Assembly (NCBI GenBank): GCA_903910005.1 | Contig: CAIVXW010000284.1 | Location: 1 to 5,215, forward strand | Reading direction: 5' to 3' | From: an uncultured Methylococcaceae bacterium | Lineage (GTDB): Bacteria; Pseudomonadota; Gammaproteobacteria; Methylococcales; Methylococcaceae | Length of the DNA stretch: 5,215 nt | Part shown: piece after piece, positions 1-5,215 of the stretch | Layout of the letters: each line of letters begins with the position of its first letter | Numbering within the stretch: position 1 is the stretch's first letter | Program-made: the position numbers and the translations under genes | The notes under the pieces: model-generated | What the model saw: the letters and a program-made list of their open reading frames with translations, nothing else | What the model was told of the DNA's origin: nothing | Database searches by the model: none

Positions 1-968
1 ATTTCAACCCACTGGCGAATGGCAGCTATGACTTCGTCACGACACTGGGTCAGGCTGACCAGCGTCACGGGTCGGAAGGCTTGCCGGGTCAGTTCGCGCC
101 AGTCCCAGCGAATGCCGAGCAAACGGAAGCGTATTTGCCCCATCCGGTTTTCATCAAACAAACCGGTTTCATTTTGCCAGCGGGCAAAATCCTGCCGCAG
201 CACCCCTTCTGCCAATGCCGCCTTGAAATGACTGGCAGTAGAAAAACTGTGATGCCACAGGGTGACATCGTTGGTGGGGCGGCGGGTTTCGCCGAGAGCA
301 CTCCGGAATAACTGGGTCATGGATTCCAGTATCTTTTGACGTAATTCAGCTACATCACCCGGTAACTCCTTCGGCCACAACACGTTCAATTTTTCAGGAA
401 TATCTTTCCAGGATTTTTCCAGTGTAGCCGGTGCATAGGCTTGTTGCTGTCTACCAAAGCTATCCGCAATGATGGCGTTTTCCAGTAATTGAGTGGCATG
501 CAGGGTTCCACTACTTCCCTTATCCAGTGCCGAATCTCGAATATCGGCGGCATAACTGTATAAATCACCTAATACACATCGCCTGCCGTCCAGAAATTTG
601 TCTGTCGCATGATGATGATTCAAACAAACTCCCAGCCCGGGAGCCTGAACGGTTTGGGGAGCGCAGTATTCATTGGATAAAGCCAGTAATTTGGCCCAGC
701 CCGAATGTTCGTGCAGGTGATTCAGGCAATCCAGCAAAGCCGTATTTTTCAATAACTCAGTCGCATCCGGATAAATTCTTCCCTCCTCCAGAATCGCTCC
801 GTGTGCTGCACCGATTTTGGTGCTTTCCTTAACTTGTTTACTCAGGTTGCCGGAGCTTTCCTCACCTGCAAGATTCTCCCGCGCAAACCCCGGATGCAGT
901 TTGCCCAGATCATGCAGGAAAGCACTGATTTCGCCAGCCAGTATCAAATTACGTTCAGCAACATTCAT
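1..968 (-). CDS. cas10: Cas10-type large subunit of a type III CRISPR complex (Csx11/Cmr2-like), N-terminal part, cut by the window edge
   Basis: This is an open frame of 322 codons from an ATG at 968 that continues past base 1, so only the N-terminal part is seen (the family is usually 700-1000 aa). A strong AAGGAG site lies 6 bases before the ATG, and the ATG begins one base after the stop of the upstream RAMP gene. An HD-nuclease signature, FLHDLGK, is at residues 17-23 (H19, D20). A histidine cluster NHHH follows at 117-120, and an ADIRDSALDKG segment at 141-151 could supply further metal ligands. The segment NDVTLWHHSFSTAS (233-246) resembles the motif joining the HD and palm regions of Cas10 proteins. 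FRLLGIRWDW (281-290) looks like the start of the palm domain. By family knowledge, Cas10 is the large subunit, with an HD DNase and often a cyclic-oligoadenylate-making palm domain. From memory these motifs fit Csx11, the subtype III-C variant, better than standard Cmr2. Cyclase activity cannot be judged because the catalytic region is outside the window. Confidence 0.85.
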   Translation of the reverse strand, partial: MNVAERNLILAGEISAFLHDLGKLHPGFARENLAGEESSGNLSKQVKESTKIGAAHGAILEEGRIYPDATELLKNTALLDCLNHLHEHSGWAKLLALSNEYCAPQTVQAPGLGVCLNHHHATDKFLDGRRCVLGDLYSYAADIRDSALDKGSSGTLHATQLLENAIIADSFGRQQQAYAPATLEKSWKDIPEKLNVLWPKELPGDVAELRQKILESMTQLFRSALGETRRPTNDVTLWHHSFSTASHFKAALAEGVLRQDFARWQNETGLFDENRMGQIRFRLLGIRWDWRELTRQAFRPVTLVSLTQCRDEVIAAIRQWVE

Positions 969-969
969 C

Positions 970-2025
970 TCAGGCTCCTTCGGCAATCTGTTCTGCAAGG
1001 TTCATCCAACTGGCTGAACCGGAAAAGGTTTTATTGCTGTCCCACTGCGTCCAGTCTTTAGCCTGACAACAGGCACTCACCGGCTCAATCGCACCGTAAC
1101 CGGCCAGGCGTTTGGCCCCCAGCCCCAGCACTGGCCACCACACCGCCACCGCTGCCAGCCAGCGGGCCAAATCACCCCGAACCGTTGCCGTGTCGCTGTC
1201 GCGGGTTCCTGCCGGATTGAAATACACCACCTGGATTTCCGCTTCCACCGGTTTGCCACTGGCCGTATGCGGAGCGATGGCTTCAAACTGAATCGGTATT
1301 GTACCCAGCCCGGTTTTGGCATCGCCGGGATTCATCACCAGGTATTGCACCGCCGGAAACCACACCGGGCTGAAATGCAGCCGTCCGGCCTGACTGGGTT
1401 CCTCTGGCTGATCGTCGACGGTGGATTTCAGCCCGTCATCGGCCAGCCCGAACAGCCGCCGGGCATGACCCTTGTCATTACTCTCGCCATCCTGCAAGCG
1501 GAACTGGCGGGTACGCGCCATGCTGCGGGCTACGGGGGATAACTCCGGATCAAGAGCCTCTGCGATTTCGGCATTGGGAAAACCGCGCTGGTAGGCATCA
1601 AACGCCAAACCTTTCACACTGGCTGCCGCGAGGTACGGCACACCAAAAATGTGATCGCGGCGTACCGGGTTATCGAACAGGTAAAAAGGGTCATCGTCCC
1701 GGGTCAGCAAGGGGGACAGCAACCGGAACTTGAGGGTGAGCAGCGCACTGCCGGCGGGGTAGAGGGCGATGTTGGGCGGGCGGGTCAGGCCGGCTTTATC
1801 GAAGGCACTGCGTCCGGTTTCGACGTCACGCGAGCGGTGCGTGCCCAGTTCGGGTTTCTTCTCATTGGTAGATTTGATGAAATGTTTTTGTAGAAACTGA
1901 CAACGAATGTCAGTCAAATGATTTAATGTAGTCGCCTTTCCTTTTGCGTAAAAGGCGAAGGCAGGCCAGTTATTTGGCGGTAATAGCCGTTCCTGATCGA
2001 GTTCAGCCAGAAATTCAAGATTCAT
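970..2025 (-). CDS. cmr6: Cmr6-type RAMP (Cas7-like) subunit of a type III CRISPR complex
   Basis: A 351-aa RAMP-superfamily protein, a Cas7-like subunit expected at the crRNA 3' end of the effector complex in the cytoplasm. An N-terminal helical region of about 90 residues precedes the RAMP core. The strand LTLKFRLLSPLLT (96-108) is followed by DNPVRRDHIFGVPYL (118-132) and the ASVKGL helix start (135-140), the usual RAMP N-terminal elements. RRLFG (189-193), GRLHFSPVWF (214-223) and the glycine-rich loop GLGAKRLAGYG (301-311) are further hallmarks. I chose the ATG at 2025 because it sits one base after the cmr1 stop and has an AGG about 9 bases upstream. The longer frame from a GTG at 2097 would add 24 residues, overlap cmr1 by 71 bases, and has no clear ribosome site. 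It is co-transcribed with cmr1 and cas10. The RAMP family call is firm. Cmr6 rather than another Cas7 paralogue is probable, from its length, its RLFG element and its position next to cmr1. Confidence 0.85.
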   Translation of the reverse strand: MNLEFLAELDQERLLPPNNWPAFAFYAKGKATTLNHLTDIRCQFLQKHFIKSTNEKKPELGTHRSRDVETGRSAFDKAGLTRPPNIALYPAGSALLTLKFRLLSPLLTRDDDPFYLFDNPVRRDHIFGVPYLAAASVKGLAFDAYQRGFPNAEIAEALDPELSPVARSMARTRQFRLQDGESNDKGHARRLFGLADDGLKSTVDDQPEEPSQAGRLHFSPVWFPAVQYLVMNPGDAKTGLGTIPIQFEAIAPHTASGKPVEAEIQVVYFNPAGTRDSDTATVRGDLARWLAAVAVWWPVLGLGAKRLAGYGAIEPVSACCQAKDWTQWDSNKTFSGSASWMNLAEQIAEGA

Positions 2026-2026
2026 G

Positions 2027-3097
2027 TCAAATACCTGCGATTTTATTGAGCCATTTGGCAGGGTGATTAAAACCTCCGCAGTTTCCACCAAACTCACGGG
2101 TTATTCCATGGATATTCCAGCCATCCAGTGCCAGTTTCTCGAATGCACCAAATAACCGTTTAAATATCTCGGTTCGTTCCTGGCTTTTTTGTTTCTTGAT
2201 TAGTTCCTGGCTTAGTTCCTGGCTTAGTTCCTCACTGGTTCGCGGGATTCGAATCATGAAACGCAGGCTGGCGGAAGACGATGAATCATCAAGCGGATAC
2301 GCCGCAGAGATGTTGACCGCACTGCCATATTCGTTCAAAACGCCCATCATTCTGTGACGGATGGTCTTCCAGTGCTGCTGCTCCGCAGTCGGGGCGTCCG
2401 TACTGGGTCGCAAGGCATCCCGCATGGCAATTCTGGTAGCCAACCCCAGACGGAGTGCCTGAGGAATATCCAGTTCCTCGCGGTTACCGGGCTTTCGTCC
2501 GAGCTTGACCAGCCCAAAACAGCACAGGTACAAACCCGAGGCTCTGGGGTAATTTATCTGCTCATTGAGAGGTTTCACCGGCGGAAGATGATCGGCTGAC
2601 AAAACCCCCAGTCCAAACTGATCTTTCGCCCCAAAGGTACCGTGACGAATCTGTATCCTGAGAGCCAGCAAAAATCGGTTCCAGTGTTTGTCGCTGATAT
2701 TGCGCCGGGTCACTGTCAGCTTGAGGCGACCGGTATACGCCTGGTTGTAATACCAGGCCCGTTTGCGGGCAATGTCTTCCCGCTGAAACTCGAGTTTTTC
2801 GGGTAGCGTCACGGGCTTCAATCCCGACACATCCCACCGCAACGCCACCCCCCTGGCATGGTGATTATCTCCGCCCGCGTTTCCCCACACGGCGTCTTCA
2901 AAACCGGTATCGCCGAGGGTACGTGCGACTAGGCAGGAAAAAAAGCGGATGGAACCCAAAAGCCCGGACGGATGAATCTGGTCGCCCCACTGGCCGATGC
3001 CGCCGGTATACAGCGGGGTTTGGGTCACCAGATCGAGCGTGATCGAATCTTCGCCCATCCGGGGTTTGTGCAGGTTTTGCAAAACGGCTGCGGTCAT
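2027..3097 (-). CDS. cmr1: Cmr1-type RAMP subunit of a type III CRISPR complex
   Basis: A 356-aa protein matching the Cmr1 pattern: a first strand ITLDLVTQTPLYTGGI (19-34), then the helix start SGLLGSIRFFSCLVAR (44-59). The corresponding Cmr1 motif is a PLFTGG strand followed by a GxLRWW-type helix. A glycine-rich segment HGTFGAKDQFGLG (152-164) is the RAMP loop of the first of two expected RAMP folds. The second fold would cover roughly 190-356, with a glycine-rich C-terminus (GGNCGGF, 337-343). Cmr1 caps the crRNA 3' end of Cmr complexes and contributes to target recognition. The ATG at 3097 has an AGGAG site 6 bases upstream. It is the first of the visible type III genes, and its stop is one base before the next ATG. 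Oddly, residues 289-299 are built from a 12-bp tandem repeat (ELSQ units) in a charged linker, recorded separately. Confidence 0.88.
   Translation of the reverse strand: MTAAVLQNLHKPRMGEDSITLDLVTQTPLYTGGIGQWGDQIHPSGLLGSIRFFSCLVARTLGDTGFEDAVWGNAGGDNHHARGVALRWDVSGLKPVTLPEKLEFQREDIARKRAWYYNQAYTGRLKLTVTRRNISDKHWNRFLLALRIQIRHGTFGAKDQFGLGVLSADHLPPVKPLNEQINYPRASGLYLCCFGLVKLGRKPGNREELDIPQALRLGLATRIAMRDALRPSTDAPTAEQQHWKTIRHRMMGVLNEYGSAVNISAAYPLDDSSSSASLRFMIRIPRTSEELSQELSQELIKKQKSQERTEIFKRLFGAFEKLALDGWNIHGITREFGGNCGGFNHPAKWLNKIAGI
2201..2232. repeat. 12-bp tandem repeat inside cmr1 (2.7 copies)
   Basis: The unit TAGTTCCTGGCT occurs exactly at 2201-2212 and 2213-2224, and its first 8 bases recur at 2225-2232. 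A diverged relative (GTTCCTGGCT) lies nearby at about 2176-2185. Read on the minus strand in the cmr1 frame, it encodes repeating ELSQ units followed by a diverged SQER. The unit length is a multiple of three, so copy-number changes would lengthen or shorten a hydrophilic, probably helical linker without breaking the frame. Confidence 0.9.
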
Positions 3098-3140
3098 GTT
3101 GACTCCTGAAATGTGTCGGGTTTGTTGTTGGGCCGTCAGG

Positions 3141-3170
3141 CGGTTCGCTCAGGCTTCGCTCCGCGAACCG
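3141..3170. repeat. Hairpin-forming inverted repeat between the DUF1232 gene and cmr1
   Basis: CGGTTCGC (3141-3148) and GCGAACCG (3163-3170) form a perfect 8-bp stem with a 14-base loop. More short palindromes lie just to the right: CGGC-GGAA-GCCG at 3191-3202 and GCCGT-C-ACGGC at 3199-3209. There is no T-run on the minus strand after the stem, so it is not a classical terminator. The whole 122-base gap (3098-3219) is the only sizeable break between the small membrane genes and cmr1. It could act as an mRNA-stability or attenuation element, or be a remnant of a dispersed palindromic repeat. I see no convincing promoter in it. Confidence 0.6.
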
Positions 3171-3219
3171 GCTACCTTATGGCGGAGAAACGGCGGAAGC
3201 CGTCACGGCAAGCCATGCA

Positions 3220-3594
3220 CTACGAATGTCGTCTGCGTTTCCAGGCTTCATAGTCTGCCAGTTGCTGCTCGACCATCAACAGGCAGGCACTTACCACCAT
3301 CGCATCATCGAGCAAACCCAGTACGGGAATCACATCAGGGATGAGATCAATGGGGCTGAGTACATAAAGCAGGGCGGCAGAGACGGCAGCAATGGCCCAC
3401 CAGGGAATTTCCCGGTAAGAGCGGTTCCAGTAATCCTGAACCAGCGAGACCATCAACTGTGCATCGCGGATGAAACGCTTGAGGGGACCACCGTCCATGA
3501 ATTTTCCCTTGATTTCATCCGCTCTGTCGATAACTTCCTCAATATCATGAGTGGTAATCCGGCCTGCATCCTTGTTGAGTTGGTCGCTTCTCAA
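3220..3594 (-). CDS. DUF1232 / YkvA-like small membrane protein
   Basis: A 124-aa protein. The hydrophobic region IPWWAIAAVSAALLYVLSPI (63-82) runs into SPIDLIPDVIPVLGLLDDAMVV (79-100). The PIDLIPD...GxxDD pattern is the signature of the DUF1232 (YkvA) family, whose molecular role is unknown. The N-terminal part (THDIEEVIDRADEIKGKF, 15-32) also resembles the helix that precedes the membrane segment in longer family members, which supports the long form. That form starts at a TTG at 3594, directly after an in-frame TAA, without a clear ribosome site. A shorter form from the ATG at 3498 (residue 33) has an AAGGGA site 6 bases upstream but would lose the conserved-looking N-terminus. It lies 122 bases upstream of cmr1 on the same strand. 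The family is widespread and mostly not CRISPR-linked, so a role with the type III system is only a possibility. Confidence 0.85.
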   Translation of the reverse strand: MRSDQLNKDAGRITTHDIEEVIDRADEIKGKFMDGGPLKRFIRDAQLMVSLVQDYWNRSYREIPWWAIAAVSAALLYVLSPIDLIPDVIPVLGLLDDAMVVSACLLMVEQQLADYEAWKRRRHS

Positions 3595-3650
3595 TTATTC
3601 AGGTAATAAAGAACCCATTGTCATGAATCCGTGCGTGAGCCAAAATTTCA

Positions 3651-3845
3651 CTAAATATGCTTTATACCCGGGAATTCACTGAAGTCTTTTTTTCCTTTTG
3701 CATGCCCAAGCCAGAATCCTGCAACAAGCACCCCCACCAACCCGACAAGGATAACCGGATAGAGGATGTGCTTGAATTGATCCAGTGCCAGTTCAGCGGC
3801 AGTCGTTGTAGCTTCTTCAAAAGCTGCATCAGTCATGAATTTCAT
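3651..3845 (-). CDS. Small single-pass membrane protein (64 aa), unknown function
   Basis: A 64-aa protein. It has a short acidic, alanine/threonine-rich N-terminal helix (about 5-24) and one clear transmembrane segment, ILYPVILVGLVGVLVAGFWLG (27-47), with glycines at 35, 38, 43 and 47. A basic tail, HAKGKK (48-53), follows. The positive tail after the segment predicts the C-terminus in the cytoplasm. The ATG at 3845 has an AAGG about 8 bases upstream, and a second ATG at codon 4 has none. It sits 69 bases after the 131-aa gene and about 56 bases before the DUF1232 frame, on the same strand. I do not recognise the family. The clean hydrophobic segment, ribosome site and tight packing support a real gene. 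Confidence 0.65.
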   Translation of the reverse strand: MKFMTDAAFEEATTTAAELALDQFKHILYPVILVGLVGVLVAGFWLGHAKGKKDFSEFPGIKHI

Positions 3846-3900
3846 GGAATATACCTTTTTTGATGATTTAACAGAGAGAAGAAACTTTCATTATCACAAG

Positions 3901-4326
3901 AATATCCGGAAAATTCAGACATTCTTTGCATCCATTATGGCCCTGCGAACTTCCTCCCGGACGACCCTGGATACCAGTTCAGTTTGGCGAGCATTGGCTC
4001 GATCTTCAACGAAGCCTTTGAATACTCCTGCCAGCAGACCGGCTTCACCTGCTTTACCTCCGGTCAGGCAGGTTAATCCATCCGTAAATGGAATATGTAC
4101 GCTCAAAAAATTGTCAATAACATGACCGACAACCCAGCCAATCGCGCCATAGATCAAGGTATTGTTGTAGGTAATAGCCAATTCCTCGATCCGGTGTACG
4201 GTATTCCTAACGAAACTGCCTCGGACGGAAGCCGGTAGATAATCGGCCAGTTCGAGTATCGATTCCTGAGCATCAAGGGGAATGGATGTTTGAGTGAAAG
4301 CTCGCATCATTTTATTTCCGGATATT
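3901..4326. repeat. 12-bp inverted repeat pair bracketing the 131-aa gene
   Basis: AATATCCGGAAA at 3901-3912 recurs in inverted orientation at 4315-4326. The pair encloses the 131-aa gene closely: one arm is 2 bases beyond its stop codon, the other 4 bases upstream of its ATG, where it overlaps the GGA that may serve as ribosome site. The core TCCGGA is itself a palindrome. A pair this long could occur once by chance in a 5-kb window, so only the placement makes it notable. Confidence 0.6.
3915..4310 (-). CDS. Hypothetical protein (131 aa) with one central hydrophobic segment
   Basis: A 131-aa protein of unrecognised family. The N-terminal half is amphipathic and charged (about 1-49, including SILELADYLP and RNTVHRIEELA). 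A hydrophobic segment, TLIYGAIGWVVGHVIDNFLSV (51-71), may insert in or lie on the membrane. A glycine-rich stretch, TGGKAGEAGLLAGVF (83-97), comes next, then a strongly charged C-terminal helix rich in R and E (101-127). I chose the ATG-ATG at 4310/4307, which has a GGA 7 bases upstream. An upstream in-frame TTG at 4364 would add 18 residues without a ribosome site. The gene is 60 bases after the 110-aa gene and is bracketed by a 12-bp inverted repeat. Its layout of charged helix, membrane segment and charged helix resembles its neighbours and suggests a membrane-associated group. Confidence 0.65.
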   Translation of the reverse strand: MMRAFTQTSIPLDAQESILELADYLPASVRGSFVRNTVHRIEELAITYNNTLIYGAIGWVVGHVIDNFLSVHIPFTDGLTCLTGGKAGEAGLLAGVFKGFVEDRANARQTELVSRVVREEVRRAIMDAKNV

Positions 4327-4370
4327 GCGTGAATTGACGAATGAAACGGATAAGTCGTATTCAATAATTA

Positions 4371-4703
4371 TTATTTTTCTTCACCCTCGTACATGGCGTA
4401 CTGGATAAATTTTTTCTCAATTTCATTCTGACGGTTATAAGTCCGGTAAGCTGCAAACAGCCCGCCCAGTACTGCACCGCACACTGCATAGGTAATAACC
4501 ACTGGCATTACTACTGCCGTGGTAGTGCTTGTACCTACCGTAATAAGTCCCCAGAGAATGGTATTGGGAACCGTGGTCGTGGTTAAAGCAGCACCTGATA
4601 TGAAAGCACTACCTACCCCTAAGGGTGCTGTTTTCAAGGCTCCACTCAAACCACTGGCAATGATCTTCTGTTGGTTGTTTCTGCTGTGCTGCAAGTTCTT
4701 CAT
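4371..4703 (-). CDS. Hypothetical glycine-rich membrane protein (110 aa) with two hydrophobic segments
   Basis: A 110-aa protein. A polar N-terminus (1-13) is followed by a small-residue-rich hydrophobic stretch (about 15-58, with repeated G/A/S and a run of four threonines at 41-44) and a second segment, AVVMPVVITYAVCGAVLGGLFAAY (63-86). A charged tail follows, RTYNRQNEIEKKF (87-99), ending acidic. Glycine spacing such as GxxxG in both segments (for example G76 and G80) is like glycine-zipper membrane proteins, which often oligomerise. I chose the ATG at 4703. A longer frame from about 4865 adds 54 residues of non-membrane-like sequence that runs into the repeat element, so I reject it. The ribosome site is weak (GAG about 9 bases upstream). 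It is the first gene of the small-membrane-protein train. No family is recognised. A holin-like or bacteriocin-like nature is conceivable from size and composition, but nothing specific shows it. Confidence 0.6.
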   Translation of the reverse strand: MKNLQHSRNNQQKIIASGLSGALKTAPLGVGSAFISGAALTTTTVPNTILWGLITVGTSTTTAVVMPVVITYAVCGAVLGGLFAAYRTYNRQNEIEKKFIQYAMYEGEEK

Positions 4704-5060
4704 TTTTGAGTCTCGTAGTGAAAAAAGGAAAAAACGATTCACATTGATATGAACGAACTGCCGTGCCGGATTTTGCAAACAGGAAGGAGCGATACGGCAA
4801 AAAATTGCGCCCCTGGCGGGGAGATTGAATTGCGGCGGCCCGTAATGGCACTGTCCAGCCGACATTCCGCCCCCCCAGTCGTCTAATTGGGGCTGGTAGC
4901 CGCGATGGTGTCGGTTAACAGCACCACCCCGTCAGGCTTCGCCTGCCACCCCTCCGGAGGAGGGGAATTTTGGTAGGGGTGCCCGAAGGGCGGGGTGGTC
5001 GTTGGGGCATAGCGGTTATTTTTATTATGCCAATTCCGGGTGAGGGGGGCGGAATGTCCG
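4704..5060. other. Non-coding gap upstream of the small membrane genes
   Basis: This stretch of about 357 bases has no convincing coding region. The right part (about 4851-5066) is the palindromic element described separately. The left part (4704-4850) holds a short CCCC-GCCA-GGGG hairpin followed by a T-run on the minus strand at about 4798-4821. That is too weak to call a terminator. An AT-rich leader follows before the 110-aa gene. A promoter for the minus-strand train should lie here, but no convincing -35/-10 pair stands out. Confidence 0.6.
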
Positions 5061-5066
5061 CTACAG
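4851..5066. repeat. Palindromic, MITE-like element with long terminal inverted repeats
   Basis: GACATTCCGCCCCCC at 4861-4875 is repeated exactly, inverted, at 5044-5058. Outside this core the match continues with one mismatch and a 2-base bulge through CTGT (4851-4854 against 5063-5066). The interior is a set of nested palindromes: ACCACCCCG (4923-4931) with CGGGGTGGT (4991-4999); AGGC-TTC-GCCT (4934-4944); CCCCTCC-GGA-GGAGGGG (4949-4965); GCCC-GAA-GGGC (4981-4991); and GGCATA with TATGCC (5006-5011, 5026-5031). There is no transposase frame. This form is typical of small non-autonomous or REP-like intergenic repeats. No target-site duplication is evident. The right arm contains the stop codon of the upstream gene, so the element may have inserted at, or supplied, that gene's end. 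Confidence 0.7.
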
Positions 5067-5215
5067 CAGGCCGGCAAGTTCGGGAAAATCCTGCCGTAGC
5101 GACTGATGCAATGCCTCAATCCGGGCCGGATTCCGCTCGGTGCGGGCAAGGGGAACCAGGCTGTCCCGCACGATCCGGCAGGGTGGTGGCGACAGAAAAA
5201 TCAGGCGATCAGCCA
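5061..5215 (-). CDS. C-terminal fragment of an unrecognised protein, cut by the window edge
   Basis: This open frame enters from the right edge and ends at TAG (5063-5061), giving the last 50 residues of a protein. The fragment starts ADRLIFLSPPPCRIVRDSL and ends with a helical, charged tail (RNPARIEALHQSLRQDFPEL, then AGLL). Composition and codon use look like a genuine cytoplasmic protein C-terminus. I cannot assign a family from this piece. Its stop codon lies inside the right arm of the inverted-repeat element, so the original C-terminus may have been changed by the insertion. It has the same strand as all the other genes but is separated from them by the repeat gap, so it is probably a different transcription unit. 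Confidence 0.6.
   Translation of the reverse strand, partial: ADRLIFLSPPPCRIVRDSLVPLARTERNPARIEALHQSLRQDFPELAGLL

Noticed and set aside
1267..1893. Plus-strand open frames (1267-1542 and 1651-1893) opposite the Cmr6-type gene
   Set aside because: They are antisense to a gene with clear RAMP motifs and show no recognisable domain or ribosome site.
3226..3606. 126-codon plus-strand frame opposite the DUF1232 gene
   Set aside because: The minus strand carries the PIDLIPD...DD family signature, and the plus frame has unstructured, cysteine/histidine-rich composition typical of an antisense shadow.
4798..4821. Possible minus-strand terminator (CCCC-GCCA-GGGG followed by a T-run)
   Set aside because: The stem is only 4 bp and the T-run does not follow directly, so it is too weak to call.
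4704..4865. 54-residue N-terminal extension of the 110-aa membrane protein
   Set aside because: The extension is cysteine- and proline-rich, lacks a ribosome site and reaches into the repeat element. The ATG at 4703 gives a coherent membrane protein.
5006..5033. Possible minus-strand promoter (TTGGCA, 16 bases, TATGCC)
   Set aside because: The -35 fits, but the -10 is poor and both parts belong to an inverted repeat inside the palindromic element.
4883..5149. 88-codon minus-strand frame across the repeat element
   Set aside because: It reads straight through the palindromes, giving proline-rich low-complexity sequence, and overlaps the 3' end of the better-supported right-edge gene in a different frame.
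1..5215. CRISPR array
   Set aside because: No regularly spaced direct repeats of about 28-37 bases were found. The repeats seen are inverted or a 12-bp in-gene tandem.

Overview
The window is a bacterial segment of intermediate GC. A proteobacterium is plausible from the codon style, the strong AGGAG-type ribosome sites and the DUF1232 protein, but the genus cannot be read from this sequence. Every gene I can support lies on the minus strand, so transcription runs from high to low coordinates.

From the right edge leftwards, the layout is as follows. (1) 5061-5215 is the C-terminal end of an unrecognised gene. (2) About 4704-5060 is a non-coding gap. It holds a roughly 200-bp palindrome-rich element bounded by long, nearly perfect inverted repeats. 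(3) 3220-4703 is a train of four small genes: a 110-aa glycine-rich two-segment membrane protein, a 131-aa protein with one central hydrophobic segment, a 64-aa single-pass membrane protein, and a 124-aa DUF1232/YkvA-like membrane protein. (4) 1-3097 is the start of a type III CRISPR-Cas effector operon: a Cmr1-type RAMP, a Cmr6-type RAMP, and the N-terminal 322 residues of a large Cas10-type subunit with an HD nuclease domain. The operon runs off the left edge. The first two type III genes are each followed one base later by the next ATG, so they are almost certainly translated in a coupled way.

The type III genes would build a crRNA-guided RNA-targeting complex. Cmr1 and Cmr6 are Cas7-like subunits at the target 3' (crRNA 3') end of such complexes. 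The Cas10-like protein carries an HD domain at its N-terminus. The order cmr1-cmr6-cas10 and the character of the large subunit (a tryptophan-containing NDVTLW motif, and LGIRWDW where the palm domain seems to begin) suggest a Csx11-like Cas10 and subtype III-C rather than ordinary III-B. The deciding region lies outside the window. No CRISPR array, cas1, cas2 or cas6 is visible here.

The most interesting open question is whether the membrane-protein train, which is co-directional with the effector genes, is a membrane-associated accessory module of this type III system or an unrelated neighbour. The sequence shows adjacency and shared strand, not function.
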